Assembly (NCBI GenBank): GCA_008501735.1
Contig: QQUF01000045.1
Location: 229,957 to 293,956, forward strand
Direction: 5' to 3'
DNA: 64,000 bases
From: Calditrichota bacterium
GTDB taxonomy: Bacteria > CLD3
The notes under the pieces were generated by a model, which was not told where the DNA came from, did no database searches, and saw only the letters and a list, made by a program, of their open reading frames with translations. Position 1 is the stretch's first letter; each line of letters starts with the position of its first letter. This document shows positions 56,372 through 64,000 of this stretch, piece by piece. Position numbers and translations under genes: made by a program.

Positions 56372-57724
56372 ATGGCGGAAAAAATATTAGTCGTTGACGA
56401 CGAAATTCACATTCGAGAATCAATTTCATACATTTTACAAAAGAATGATTTTGACGTTTCGATGGCACAGAATGGTGAAGAAGCTCTAGAATTCATTCAA
56501 CAAAATGATGTTGACATTGTAATCTCCGATATTAGTATGCCAAAATTAGATGGAATTTCTCTGCTAAAAAAAATTACGGAAGTAAGCCCAAAAACTTTCG
56601 TAATAATTATTACCGCTTATGCTTCAATTGAAACAGCTGTAAAATCGTTAAGACTTGGTGCTTTCGATTACTTAATGAAACCGCTTAATTTGAACGAAAT
56701 TCTTTACCGAATAAATAGGCTAATTGACCACAAAAATCTTTCTTTGGAAAATAAATTTTTACGAGAAGAGATTAACAAAAAATACGATTTTAGTAACATT
56801 ATCGGTGAAAGTCCAAACATTACGAAAGTTTTCAGTTCAATAAAAAAAGTTGCTAGAACAGATGCAACTGTTCTGATTCAAGGTCGAAGTGGAACAGGAA
56901 AAGAATTGGTTGCAAAAGCGATTCACTACCACAGCAAAAGAGATAACAAAAAAATCGTAACTGTAAACTGTGGTGCTTTAACAGAGTCTATAATCGAAAG
57001 TGAACTTTTTGGACATAAAAAAGGTTCATTTACAGGAGCTTCATTTGACAAAGAAGGTCTTTTCAAGGTTGCCGATAAAGGAACGATTTTTTTAGATGAA
57101 ATTTCTGAAATGCCTTTGCCAATGCAAGTAAAACTTCTTCGAGTTTTGGAAGAAGGAGAAATCACTCCAGTTGGTAGTACAGAACAAATCAAAATTGACG
57201 TTAGAGTAATCGCCGCCACAAACAAGATTTTAGCGGAGGAAGTTGAAAAGAACAAATTCAGAGAAGATTTGTTCTTTAGGCTCAATGTTGTTGAATTAAA
57301 CTTGCCCGTTTTGGAAGAACGTAGAGAAGACATTCCACTTTTAGTAGATTTTTTCCTTCACAAATTCAACCAAGAAATGGGCTTGAATGTCAAGGGTGTC
57401 GAAAATGATGTTATGAGAATATTGATGCACAGAAGTTGGAAAGGACAAATTCGCGAGTTGGAAAATGTCATTGAAAGAGCAATGATTTTTACCGAAAATG
57501 ATTACATCGGAATTGTTGACTTACCTTCATCCTTAGTTCCAAATCAAGACCAAGTAATTGAGAAATATGAAGAGTTTCCATTGGACTTAAAATCTGCAAC
57601 CAAAATTTTTGAACACAACCACATTTTAAAAGTTCTTGAACAATTCAACAATCACAGAGAAAAAACAGCTCAAGCTCTTGGAATTAATGTTTCTTCACTT
57701 TACAGAAAATTGAGTGAGCAATAA
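56372..57724 (+). CDS. NtrC-family sigma-54-dependent response regulator
   Basis: The receiver domain has VVDDEIHIRES, the phospho-acceptor Asp53 (ISDISMPKLDG) and the conserved Lys in YLMKPLN. The AAA+ domain has Walker A GRSGTGKELVAKA, the sigma-54 contact loop GSFTGA (serine in place of the usual alanine of GAFTGA) and the arginine fingers FREDLFFRLNVVE. The C-terminal Fis-type helix-turn-helix is REKTAQALGINVSSLYRKL. It has 450 residues. It should activate sigma-54 promoters after phosphorylation by the upstream kinase. Its targets are unknown. Confidence 0.94.
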   Translation: MAEKILVVDDEIHIRESISYILQKNDFDVSMAQNGEEALEFIQQNDVDIVISDISMPKLDGISLLKKITEVSPKTFVIIITAYASIETAVKSLRLGAFDYLMKPLNLNEILYRINRLIDHKNLSLENKFLREEINKKYDFSNIIGESPNITKVFSSIKKVARTDATVLIQGRSGTGKELVAKAIHYHSKRDNKKIVTVNCGALTESIIESELFGHKKGSFTGASFDKEGLFKVADKGTIFLDEISEMPLPMQVKLLRVLEEGEITPVGSTEQIKIDVRVIAATNKILAEEVEKNKFREDLFFRLNVVELNLPVLEERREDIPLLVDFFLHKFNQEMGLNVKGVENDVMRILMHRSWKGQIRELENVIERAMIFTENDYIGIVDLPSSLVPNQDQVIEKYEEFPLDLKSATKIFEHNHILKVLEQFNNHREKTAQALGINVSSLYRKLSEQ

Positions 57725-57733
57725 ATTCATAAA

Positions 57734-57753
57734 AGACGCACAAATGTGCGTCT
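57734..57753. repeat. REP-like palindrome AGACGCAC-AAAT-GTGCGTCT
   Basis: A perfect 8-bp inverted repeat with a four-base loop, followed by CTACG, sits between the convergent response-regulator and CotH genes. It resembles the AGAGACGC...GCGTCTCT palindromes that are dispersed in many Bacteroidota genomes. No T-tract follows, so it is not a standard terminator. Only one copy was seen in the window. Confidence 0.5.
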
Positions 57754-57763
57754 CTACGTCAAA

Positions 57764-60097
57764 TTATTTTAGTAATAAAATCTTAGCTGTTTTTGAATAT
57801 TTTCCTGATTCGAGACGAACAAAGTAAACGCCGGAGCTTACATTTCTTCCAAAATTATTTGTTCCATTCCAAACGACAGAGCCTTTTGAATTCTCAAGAA
57901 CAAATTCTTTTACCTTTTGCCCAAGTACATTAAAAATTAACAACTTACCCAATTCGTAATTCGTAATTTCCAATTCGTAATTAATTGTGGTTTTTGGATT
58001 AAATGGGTTTGGGAAAACTTTGAGATTGAAGTTTTGCGGAACAACTTTCTCTTCTTCAATAGAACTAAAAGGTGTATTAAAGTCATTTGGAGTCGGATTT
58101 AAGAAATCAAGTTTTTCACTCGCATCAGGAATTCTTCCAAAAGAAACGTCTGTATTTTGATTTCCAAAGTCAATTGAATCAATTATTGAAATCCCATCAC
58201 TTTCCGTTAAAATGATTTTTTCACCATTTTTGCTAAGTTTAAAATTCGTGTGAATTCCGTTTTGGTTAGAATCGTTGTCGCACCAAACGAGCAAAAACTC
58301 ACCCGAGTTCAAAATCAAATTCGGCTCTGAAAATTGCCATTTTGTAAGGTCATTTTTGGAATCACTTAAAAACATTCCTGTTAGCAAAATGTTCTGTGAA
58401 GTTGGGTTGTAAAGTTCAATCCAATCATCAAATTCGCCACTTGGGTCAGAAATTGTAGTTTCATTGTCAGCCATAAATTCATTAATTTTTATTTTTGTTG
58501 TGTCAACTTCTGGAGTTGAGATTTCTAAAACTTTAGATTTTGGGTAGCTTACCAAATTTCCACTTGAGTCAGAAATATTAATTTTGAAAGTTGCTTTTCC
58601 GCTAATCACAAAAGGTGGAATTTTCCCAACCCAAAGGTCTGCTTCCTCTACTCTTTTCGTTTGTGAAATCGGCGAAAAACTAAGTGGAAAAACTATCGGA
58701 GGTGAAATTTCAGGAGTAATTTCAACTTCAACTGAAGAAATCCCCAAATGACTAAAAGCCGAAACTTCAATTGTAATCGAGTCAGAAGAAAGTGGAACTT
58801 TTGGAAACCAATCAATTTCATAAACTAAAGGCAAAGCAAATTCCCAAGTCAGTTGGTTTTCTAAGTAAGCATTGCGAAGATTTGTATAATTTTTAATACT
58901 GCGTTTTACGTGTTGATTTGAATAACCTCCTAAATCATAGGAATTTACAAAATCATTTGCATTAAAACCGTAGTCCAAAGTTCTGTAATTATCAGGCATT
59001 GCGTAAGGTGTCAAATCTGCTTTGAAGTCGATTAATCTTTGCTCCCAAATCTGGAGTTCAAAAACATTGTTTTTATAAAATGCTAAAAAGTGTGTGTAAA
59101 GATTTTTGTATTTCGCATTTCCCAAAAGTCTTGTCGCAAGCGGTCTTGGCTCAGAAGAATTTCCAAATTGGTAAGGGTTTCGACTTGCCCAATTCGTACC
59201 GAACCAATCAATTCCAAAAGTATTATCGTAGTCGTAAGGAATCATTTGAATTAAGTCAGTTGAAGGGTTGTGGTAGAGGTAATAATTATTTTTCAAATAC
59301 CAATAATCGTCCCAACTTGCAGTTAAAACATTCATTGCAAAATATTTAAGAACACTCGGAACGTCCAAAATATTTTCTAATGAATCTTCTAAAGATGAAT
59401 TTGAAGTGTTCTCTAAATTCTTGATTAAACGTGCTAATTTTGTGTAATCGTCTGCACTTTTATTTGTTCTCAAATCGTAAGTCCTTCGGTCTCCTTGAGT
59501 AAATTTGTAGGAATTTGGATTGCTGTTTATGTAATCTAAATCTGCGGGCCAAAGACATTTCCAAAGATTTCCACTTGGGTCTTCAAAATTCTTTTTCAAA
59601 AATTCATCATCAACGTGTTCAACTGAAACATAAAGCCCATAATAATTTCCATTAATGTAAAGTGCAATGTGATTCGCTCTACTCGCAGGAACTCCTATTT
59701 CTTGAAAAAAATCCCAACAGAGCTTACTTCTGACAATCGAAGGGTCGTTGTGTTCACCATTCAAATTCATTTTGTCAACGTCAAAGAATTTTCTGCCTGA
59801 GACAAAGTCATTGAACGAAAGTTTGAATGATTTTTTTTCTGCATCTCTCGAAGTGTTCCCTCTTAATCGAAATCCAACTGAATCAATAGTTGTGTCAATC
59901 CACGAATTTTGGAAATGAACAGAAGCCAAATGCAATGAATCGCTATAAACGTGATTGTAAATCCAATCTAAACCAGATGGATCAACAGTAATTGAAACAG
60001 TTCCAACTTGTGAATCGTCGTAGAGTTTCCAACTTTCGTCGGCTTTGGAAATTGAGTTAAAGAATAGAATTGTAAGGATTAAGGTAATTATTTTCAA
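57764..60097 (-). CDS. Secreted CotH kinase-like protein with lamin-tail domain and T9SS sorting domain
   Basis: A signal peptide (MKIITLILTILFFNSISKA) precedes a CotH domain, with FKLSFNDFVSGRKFFDVDKM, NGNYYGLYVSVEHVDDEFLK and the metal-binding MIPYDYDNTFG. CotH proteins are atypical protein kinases. From about residue 540 a lamin-tail domain follows (KINEFMADNETTISDPSGEF, DDWIELYNPT), often seen in extracellular enzymes. It ends with a sorting domain (FPNPFNPKTTINYEL, VSSGVYFVRLESG) whose codons contain the AATTACGAATT array. It has 777 residues. What it binds or phosphorylates outside the cell is unknown. Confidence 0.9.
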   Translation of the reverse strand: MKIITLILTILFFNSISKADESWKLYDDSQVGTVSITVDPSGLDWIYNHVYSDSLHLASVHFQNSWIDTTIDSVGFRLRGNTSRDAEKKSFKLSFNDFVSGRKFFDVDKMNLNGEHNDPSIVRSKLCWDFFQEIGVPASRANHIALYINGNYYGLYVSVEHVDDEFLKKNFEDPSGNLWKCLWPADLDYINSNPNSYKFTQGDRRTYDLRTNKSADDYTKLARLIKNLENTSNSSLEDSLENILDVPSVLKYFAMNVLTASWDDYWYLKNNYYLYHNPSTDLIQMIPYDYDNTFGIDWFGTNWASRNPYQFGNSSEPRPLATRLLGNAKYKNLYTHFLAFYKNNVFELQIWEQRLIDFKADLTPYAMPDNYRTLDYGFNANDFVNSYDLGGYSNQHVKRSIKNYTNLRNAYLENQLTWEFALPLVYEIDWFPKVPLSSDSITIEVSAFSHLGISSVEVEITPEISPPIVFPLSFSPISQTKRVEEADLWVGKIPPFVISGKATFKINISDSSGNLVSYPKSKVLEISTPEVDTTKIKINEFMADNETTISDPSGEFDDWIELYNPTSQNILLTGMFLSDSKNDLTKWQFSEPNLILNSGEFLLVWCDNDSNQNGIHTNFKLSKNGEKIILTESDGISIIDSIDFGNQNTDVSFGRIPDASEKLDFLNPTPNDFNTPFSSIEEEKVVPQNFNLKVFPNPFNPKTTINYELEITNYELGKLLIFNVLGQKVKEFVLENSKGSVVWNGTNNFGRNVSSGVYFVRLESGKYSKTAKILLLK
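57951..57986 (-). repeat. AATTACGAATT-type repeat inside the CotH sorting-domain coding sequence
   Basis: Three AATTCGTAATT-like units (plus-strand sense) lie head to tail within the codons for INYELEITNYELG. A related array lies at the same place in the sorting domain of the Asp-box gene (1567-1599). Confidence 0.6.
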
Positions 60098-60225
60098 GAG
60101 TTAGACTTTCGGTTTTTGGATATTTTCAATAAGTCAGAATTAGCAAAGATTTAGTTTCAATTCAAATGAAAAAATTACTTTCTTAATCTTTAGAAATGGA
60201 ATTTTAAAATAGGTTAAGAAATTTT

Positions 60226-61401
60226 ATGACTTCAAAATCCAAGAATATTATTTTAGCAATCTTTACAACTTTTTTATTCTTTTCTTTCTTAGAGTTTTTA
60301 AGTCAAGTCGCTCTAATAAATTTCTTTTCCGAAAAGAAATTCAATGCTTACGCTTCTCACTCACAACTCAAAGAACGCTACGGAAATTCAAGACTTGTTG
60401 CTCACAGGCATTTAGGTTACGTAACTTCTCCAAATTTTCAGTTTCAAGCAAACAGGCATAATTCTTTGGGCTTCCGAGGAGAAGAATTTTCAATTCAAAA
60501 ACCAGATTCTGTTTTTAGAATTGTGTGTCTTGGAGGTTCAACAACTTACTCTGACGGAGTTAAAGATTACAAAAAATCATTTCCTTACTTGCTTGAAAAA
60601 AATTTACAAAAAAATTTAGAAAAAAAGATTGAAGTAATTAATGGAGGCATTCCGGGTTACACAACACTTGAGACTTTAATAAATTTTCAAACTCGAATTC
60701 TTGATTTAAAGCCTGATTTGGTTATTGTTTACCATTGCATTAACGACGCTCTTGCAAGATTGGTTTATCCACTTGAATTTTACAAAGGAGATTACTCTGG
60801 CTTTTTAGAAGCCAAATCACCTTTTGAAAAAGATTCAGTTTTTGAGGAAAGCACAATTTTAAGAATTTTAATGATTAGGTTAGGATTAATTGATTCACAC
60901 AACTCAATAACTAGAATTTTGAAAATTCCTAAAACATCTTTAGCAAATGAATTTATAACTCAAAATAAGAATGGTAATTACCCAAGTGGAGTTTTCACTA
61001 AAAAATCAGCAAAAGAGATTTTAGAGGAGAACCAGTCAATCTTTTTTGAAAGGAATTTGGAAAACCTGATTTTACTTGCAAAAGCAAATGGAATTGAAAT
61101 TGTATTTTCAACTTTTGCATTTTCACCGTTTTTTGAAAACAAAGTTACTTTTTATGAAGAATTTCAAATAGCAATTCAAGAAGGCAATAACATCATTAAG
61201 GAAATTGCAGAAAATTCTGAAATTAGTTTTTTTGATTTTGCCTCACAGATGCCACAAGACACGAGCTTTTTTACTGACGGGATTCATTTCACAGAAAAGG
61301 GAAATCAATTAAAAGCTAATTTGTTTGAAAAATTTTTAGAAAATAAAAATTTGATACAAAACAAAAAAGCCTCCAAGTCAAAAGAACTTGAAGGCTTTTA
61401 A
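60226..61401 (+). CDS. Membrane-anchored SGNH/GDSL hydrolase
   Basis: The 391-residue protein has an N-terminal membrane segment (NIILAIFTTFLFFSFLEFL) and a periplasmic SGNH fold. Block I nucleophile Ser is in CLGGSTTYSDG, block II glycine in VINGGIPGYTTLET, block III Asn in VYHCINDALA, and the block V Asp-His pair in DGIHFTEKGNQLK. Such enzymes act on esters, often acyl or acetyl groups of polysaccharides. A glycan or lipid substrate would fit, but cannot be shown. The end of the gene overlaps its terminator hairpin. Confidence 0.87.
   Translation: MTSKSKNIILAIFTTFLFFSFLEFLSQVALINFFSEKKFNAYASHSQLKERYGNSRLVAHRHLGYVTSPNFQFQANRHNSLGFRGEEFSIQKPDSVFRIVCLGGSTTYSDGVKDYKKSFPYLLEKNLQKNLEKKIEVINGGIPGYTTLETLINFQTRILDLKPDLVIVYHCINDALARLVYPLEFYKGDYSGFLEAKSPFEKDSVFEESTILRILMIRLGLIDSHNSITRILKIPKTSLANEFITQNKNGNYPSGVFTKKSAKEILEENQSIFFERNLENLILLAKANGIEIVFSTFAFSPFFENKVTFYEEFQIAIQEGNNIIKEIAENSEISFFDFASQMPQDTSFFTDGIHFTEKGNQLKANLFEKFLENKNLIQNKKASKSKELEGF
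61365..61399. terminator. Bidirectional terminator overlapping the end of the SGNH gene
   Basis: AAAAGCCTCCAAGT pairs with ACTTGAAGGCTTTT (one mismatch) around a seven-base loop; A and T runs flank it on both sides. It contains the last codons of the SGNH hydrolase gene and lies 22 bases from the stop of the convergent protease gene. Confidence 0.7.
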
Positions 61402-61420
61402 AAATTAAACTAAGCGAGTT

Positions 61421-64000
61421 TTATTTGATAAAAACTGCTTTTTTAGTTTGTTTGAAATCAGGTGTTTCGATTTGGTAGAAATAAGTTCCACTTGAAACTA
61501 AGTTACCTCTTGAATCTTTTGCGTCCCAAACAACACTGTTGCTTCCGCCGTCAAACTTACCATTTACTAATGTTTTTACAAGTTGACCTTTAACATTAAA
61601 AACAGAGACTTTTACGTCTGTAGTTTTTGGTAAAGTAAAACGAATTGTTGTAGTTGGATTAAAAGGATTCGGGTAATTTTGCTCTAAAGTGTAATTTCCA
61701 ACGATTGGAGTGTTAGAATTTTCACTAACATCAGTTGCAATTCCCATTCCCTTAAGGAGGCTTTTAACTACAGTTTCAGAAGAAGTTAAAGAAGGAGAAG
61801 TTGCAATTATTGCTGCAATGTCAAATCCAACTAAAATAGCTTTAAAGTTAGCACCAACAGTATAAGAAGCAGAAACTCCATCTCCGCCACTTGGACCATA
61901 ACCAGCCAATTTTGTAGCATTTGCTCCAAGAGTAATTATGTCTCGTGAGTTTTGAAGATTTTCGGCATTTGCTCCAGCAGCTCTCATCAAGAATCCTAAA
62001 GCAGCACCAGAATTTGAAAGAAATCCTCCAGCTTCACCTCGAACAAAATCAGAACCACCAGTATAATCACCTGCATAATTTACATCTAACATTCCCATTA
62101 AAGTTCCACCATCTTCTGTTGCAAGAACATTTTGTCCAGAGAGGATTAAGTTTCCGCCAGCGTTTAAGTAATCGACTAAAGCTTGTTCTTCATTTACATC
62201 TAAAACATCTCCACCGTCTTTATTATCAGTAAACCAAATCACTGCTGATGGTTGAGAAAGTTGTGCAAATTCAGTTTGAGTTGGATTCATTAATTGTTCG
62301 TCCATATCCCAATAATAGTAATCACTTTCAACTACATTGTCAGCAATCTCTTGATAGATTGTGTCAACAGCAGCTGAGTTATCTGCACCAACAATTACAA
62401 CTGTTGCAGGAGAATCAGTGTAATCAAAAGTCTCGTTGTTTCCACCTGTTACTGTAAACGGTGCAACAAAGCCTTCTGGATAAGGAAAGTCTGGAATAAA
62501 TTGAATCGCATATTCTTCTTCAGGAAGAGTAATTGAGTAATTTCCATTTGCATCAGTAATTTCAACTGCATACTCAAACTCTTCGTCAGGAGTAATTCCC
62601 CAAACAATAATTTCTCCTTGAATTCCGTTACCTTGAGTGTTTGTCAAAGTTCCGCTAATGTCAGCAGTAGCATTCAAGTTTAATGCTATATCTTGGTCGT
62701 GAGCAATTCCTTCTTGAAGTTGTGGAAGGTTTGTAACATTTGTAGTATTGTACCCAAAAGCATTTACTGTTAAAGTTACAGTGTCAAAAAGTGGTCTTAC
62801 TGTAAAACTTCCATCAAGTGCTGTTTCAAATGTTTGTCCTGTTTCATTAACTAAAATCTCAGCAAAAGAAACTGGATTGCTTGTTGCGTTGTCAAACAAA
62901 GTTCCTTGAACAAGGTAAGGAGCAATCTCACTTGCAGCAGCTAATGCGTTGATTCTTCCCATTCCATAATCATTGTCATCTCCTGGGTCTCCTAAATCAG
63001 TTGCTGTAACGAGAAGAGCTGTTTTAGCTTGTTCAGGTGTTACATTTTCATTGATTTGTCTAAGAAGAGCGATTGTTCCTGCAACAATTGGACCTGAAAA
63101 TGAAGTTCCTTGTGTCAAAGAGGTTCCACCAGGATTTGTTCCTGTTCCTGTTGCATTTGAACCGTCAGCAGCTTTAATTTGAGCTCCTTGAGCAACAATC
63201 TCAGGTTTAATTTTATGTTCGAGATTGTGTGGAGGAGCAACAATCACTCCAGCAGCACAACCCGAAGGTCCTCTTGAACTAAAACCAGAAATTGAAGTTT
63301 GGTTTTGGTCAACTGAGCCTACTGAAAAAGTATGAACAGGAGAAATTGCACCTGCTGCAACATCACCTTGAGTTTGTGGTCCAGGTCCTTCATTTCCTGC
63401 TGACCAAACAGTTGCAACGCCTATTAATTCCATATTTTCAAAAGATAGAAACTCTGAAGTACTTGCACAACCACCAGTATTTCCACCATAAGAATTGTTG
63501 ATTACATCAAGATAATCTAAAGTAGAAGCAGGAAGCTGAACAGCCCAATTAAAGCCTGATGATGCATTTGAAATTCCAGCTCCCATTGTGCCTGAGTTAT
63601 GTTTTGAAGCAATCCACCAAGCACCAGGGCAAGTTCCAATTGTATCCGTTGCAGTATGTCCAACCATATTTGACATTGTTCCTGTTCCGTGAGTAGAACC
63701 AGCTAAATCTTCTGGAAACTGTGAATTTCCACCTGGGATTGCATCATACCAAGCATCATACCAATTTACACCTGCTTCATTTCCGTACCAACTTGATTGT
63801 AAATAAGAGTGAACACCTTCAACACCTGTATCAATATTCATTACAATTCTTCCACTACCGTCAAAACCTAAATCCCAAAGTTTATCTGCATTTACACCTG
63901 TAACGGCTACAGAAATGGAATTAATTTGATTACCGCCTTTGTTGTCAACAGGAGTATTAACACCAACTTTTTTAGGAGTTGTTGGCAAATGGTACATACT
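61421..64000 (-). CDS. Secreted subtilisin-like serine protease with GATase-like and T9SS sorting domains (5' partial)
   Basis: The frame is open to the last base of the window, so the signal peptide and propeptide lie outside; the ATG at 63997 is internal. The S8 triad is visible: Asp in VMNIDTGVEG, His in GSTHGTGTMSNMVG and Ser in GTSFSGPIVAGT. A carboxypeptidase-regulatory-like domain follows (YLVQGTLFDNATSNPVSFAE), another beta domain (ADISGTLTNTQGNGIQGEII), then a GATase-like alpha-beta region (VVIVGADNSAAVDTI, ALVDYLNAGGNLILSGQNV). The end is a sorting domain (EQNYPNPFNPTTTIRF, VSSGTYFYQIE). At least 859 residues are present. Confidence 0.92.
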   Translation of the reverse strand, partial: SMYHLPTTPKKVGVNTPVDNKGGNQINSISVAVTGVNADKLWDLGFDGSGRIVMNIDTGVEGVHSYLQSSWYGNEAGVNWYDAWYDAIPGGNSQFPEDLAGSTHGTGTMSNMVGHTATDTIGTCPGAWWIASKHNSGTMGAGISNASSGFNWAVQLPASTLDYLDVINNSYGGNTGGCASTSEFLSFENMELIGVATVWSAGNEGPGPQTQGDVAAGAISPVHTFSVGSVDQNQTSISGFSSRGPSGCAAGVIVAPPHNLEHKIKPEIVAQGAQIKAADGSNATGTGTNPGGTSLTQGTSFSGPIVAGTIALLRQINENVTPEQAKTALLVTATDLGDPGDDNDYGMGRINALAAASEIAPYLVQGTLFDNATSNPVSFAEILVNETGQTFETALDGSFTVRPLFDTVTLTVNAFGYNTTNVTNLPQLQEGIAHDQDIALNLNATADISGTLTNTQGNGIQGEIIVWGITPDEEFEYAVEITDANGNYSITLPEEEYAIQFIPDFPYPEGFVAPFTVTGGNNETFDYTDSPATVVIVGADNSAAVDTIYQEIADNVVESDYYYWDMDEQLMNPTQTEFAQLSQPSAVIWFTDNKDGGDVLDVNEEQALVDYLNAGGNLILSGQNVLATEDGGTLMGMLDVNYAGDYTGGSDFVRGEAGGFLSNSGAALGFLMRAAGANAENLQNSRDIITLGANATKLAGYGPSGGDGVSASYTVGANFKAILVGFDIAAIIATSPSLTSSETVVKSLLKGMGIATDVSENSNTPIVGNYTLEQNYPNPFNPTTTIRFTLPKTTDVKVSVFNVKGQLVKTLVNGKFDGGSNSVVWDAKDSRGNLVSSGTYFYQIETPDFKQTKKAVFIK

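Overview
This window is AT-rich bacterial DNA that is almost fully coding. Several marks place it in the Fibrobacterota-Chlorobiota-Bacteroidota (FCB) group. Six proteins, two of them cut by the window edges, end in a type A sorting domain of the type IX secretion system (T9SS; motif LSQNYPNPFNP or close variants), and a PorV/PorQ-like outer-membrane protein is present. The F1 ATP synthase genes atpD-atpC stand alone, and rpsF-rpsR-rplI lack ssb between them. Recognisable Shine-Dalgarno (SD) sequences precede many genes. Together with the NPFNP-type sorting domain this suggests an Ignavibacteria/Chlorobi-like or candidate-phylum relative rather than a typical Bacteroidia member. The lineage is inference; no 16S rRNA gene is present.

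Layout. 1-4832: two T9SS cargo genes, an Asp-box beta-propeller (5' cut by the window edge) and a subtilisin-like protease. 4899-7057: a tight cluster of pgsB (poly-gamma-glutamate ligase-like), trmL and aroK. 7123-15275: a 1588-residue protein with several glycosyltransferase modules and a long acidic region, a PorQ-like porin, a TPR protein, a rhodanese and a class I HMG-CoA reductase. 15281-24503: a possible 31-residue membrane peptide, a 2016-residue T9SS cargo protein, a divergent intergenic region with a CRP-like palindrome, and an SBBP beta-propeller protein without a sorting domain.

24505-36477 is a minus-strand housekeeping block: ubiA/mqnP-like, CNNM/CBS transporter, rplI, rpsR, rpsF, hppA, pth, rplY (ctc), prs, tRNA-Gln, ispE, a tiny AURKAIP1/COX24-like basic protein, HU/IHF, sppA, an aminotransferase and dcd. 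36577-40765 (plus): a half-length DUF2480 protein coupled to hscB, obgE, and a second Asp-box T9SS protein.

40807-49675 is a second minus-strand series: ybjN-like, gmhB-like (no canonical start codon), a DUF262-DUF1524 nuclease overlapping pyrD, hflK-hflC, a PDZ radical-SAM protein, a vapBC-type toxin-antitoxin pair and an ATP-grasp-like protein. 49892-57724 (plus): SDR/DUF2867 protein, atpDC, a CoA-transferase, and a histidine kinase with a sigma-54 activator. 57764-64000: CotH kinase-like T9SS protein, SGNH hydrolase, and a second subtilisin-like T9SS protease cut by the window end.

Most of the window is ordinary core genome. The points most worth a second look are the multi-glycosyltransferase protein with its 114-bp repeat, HMG-CoA reductase alongside the MEP-pathway gene ispE, the one-unit DUF2480-HscB pair, the non-AUG gmhB start at a stop/start junction, and accessory genes (DUF262 nuclease, vapBC) threaded into housekeeping operons. 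No complete new multi-gene system is evident.
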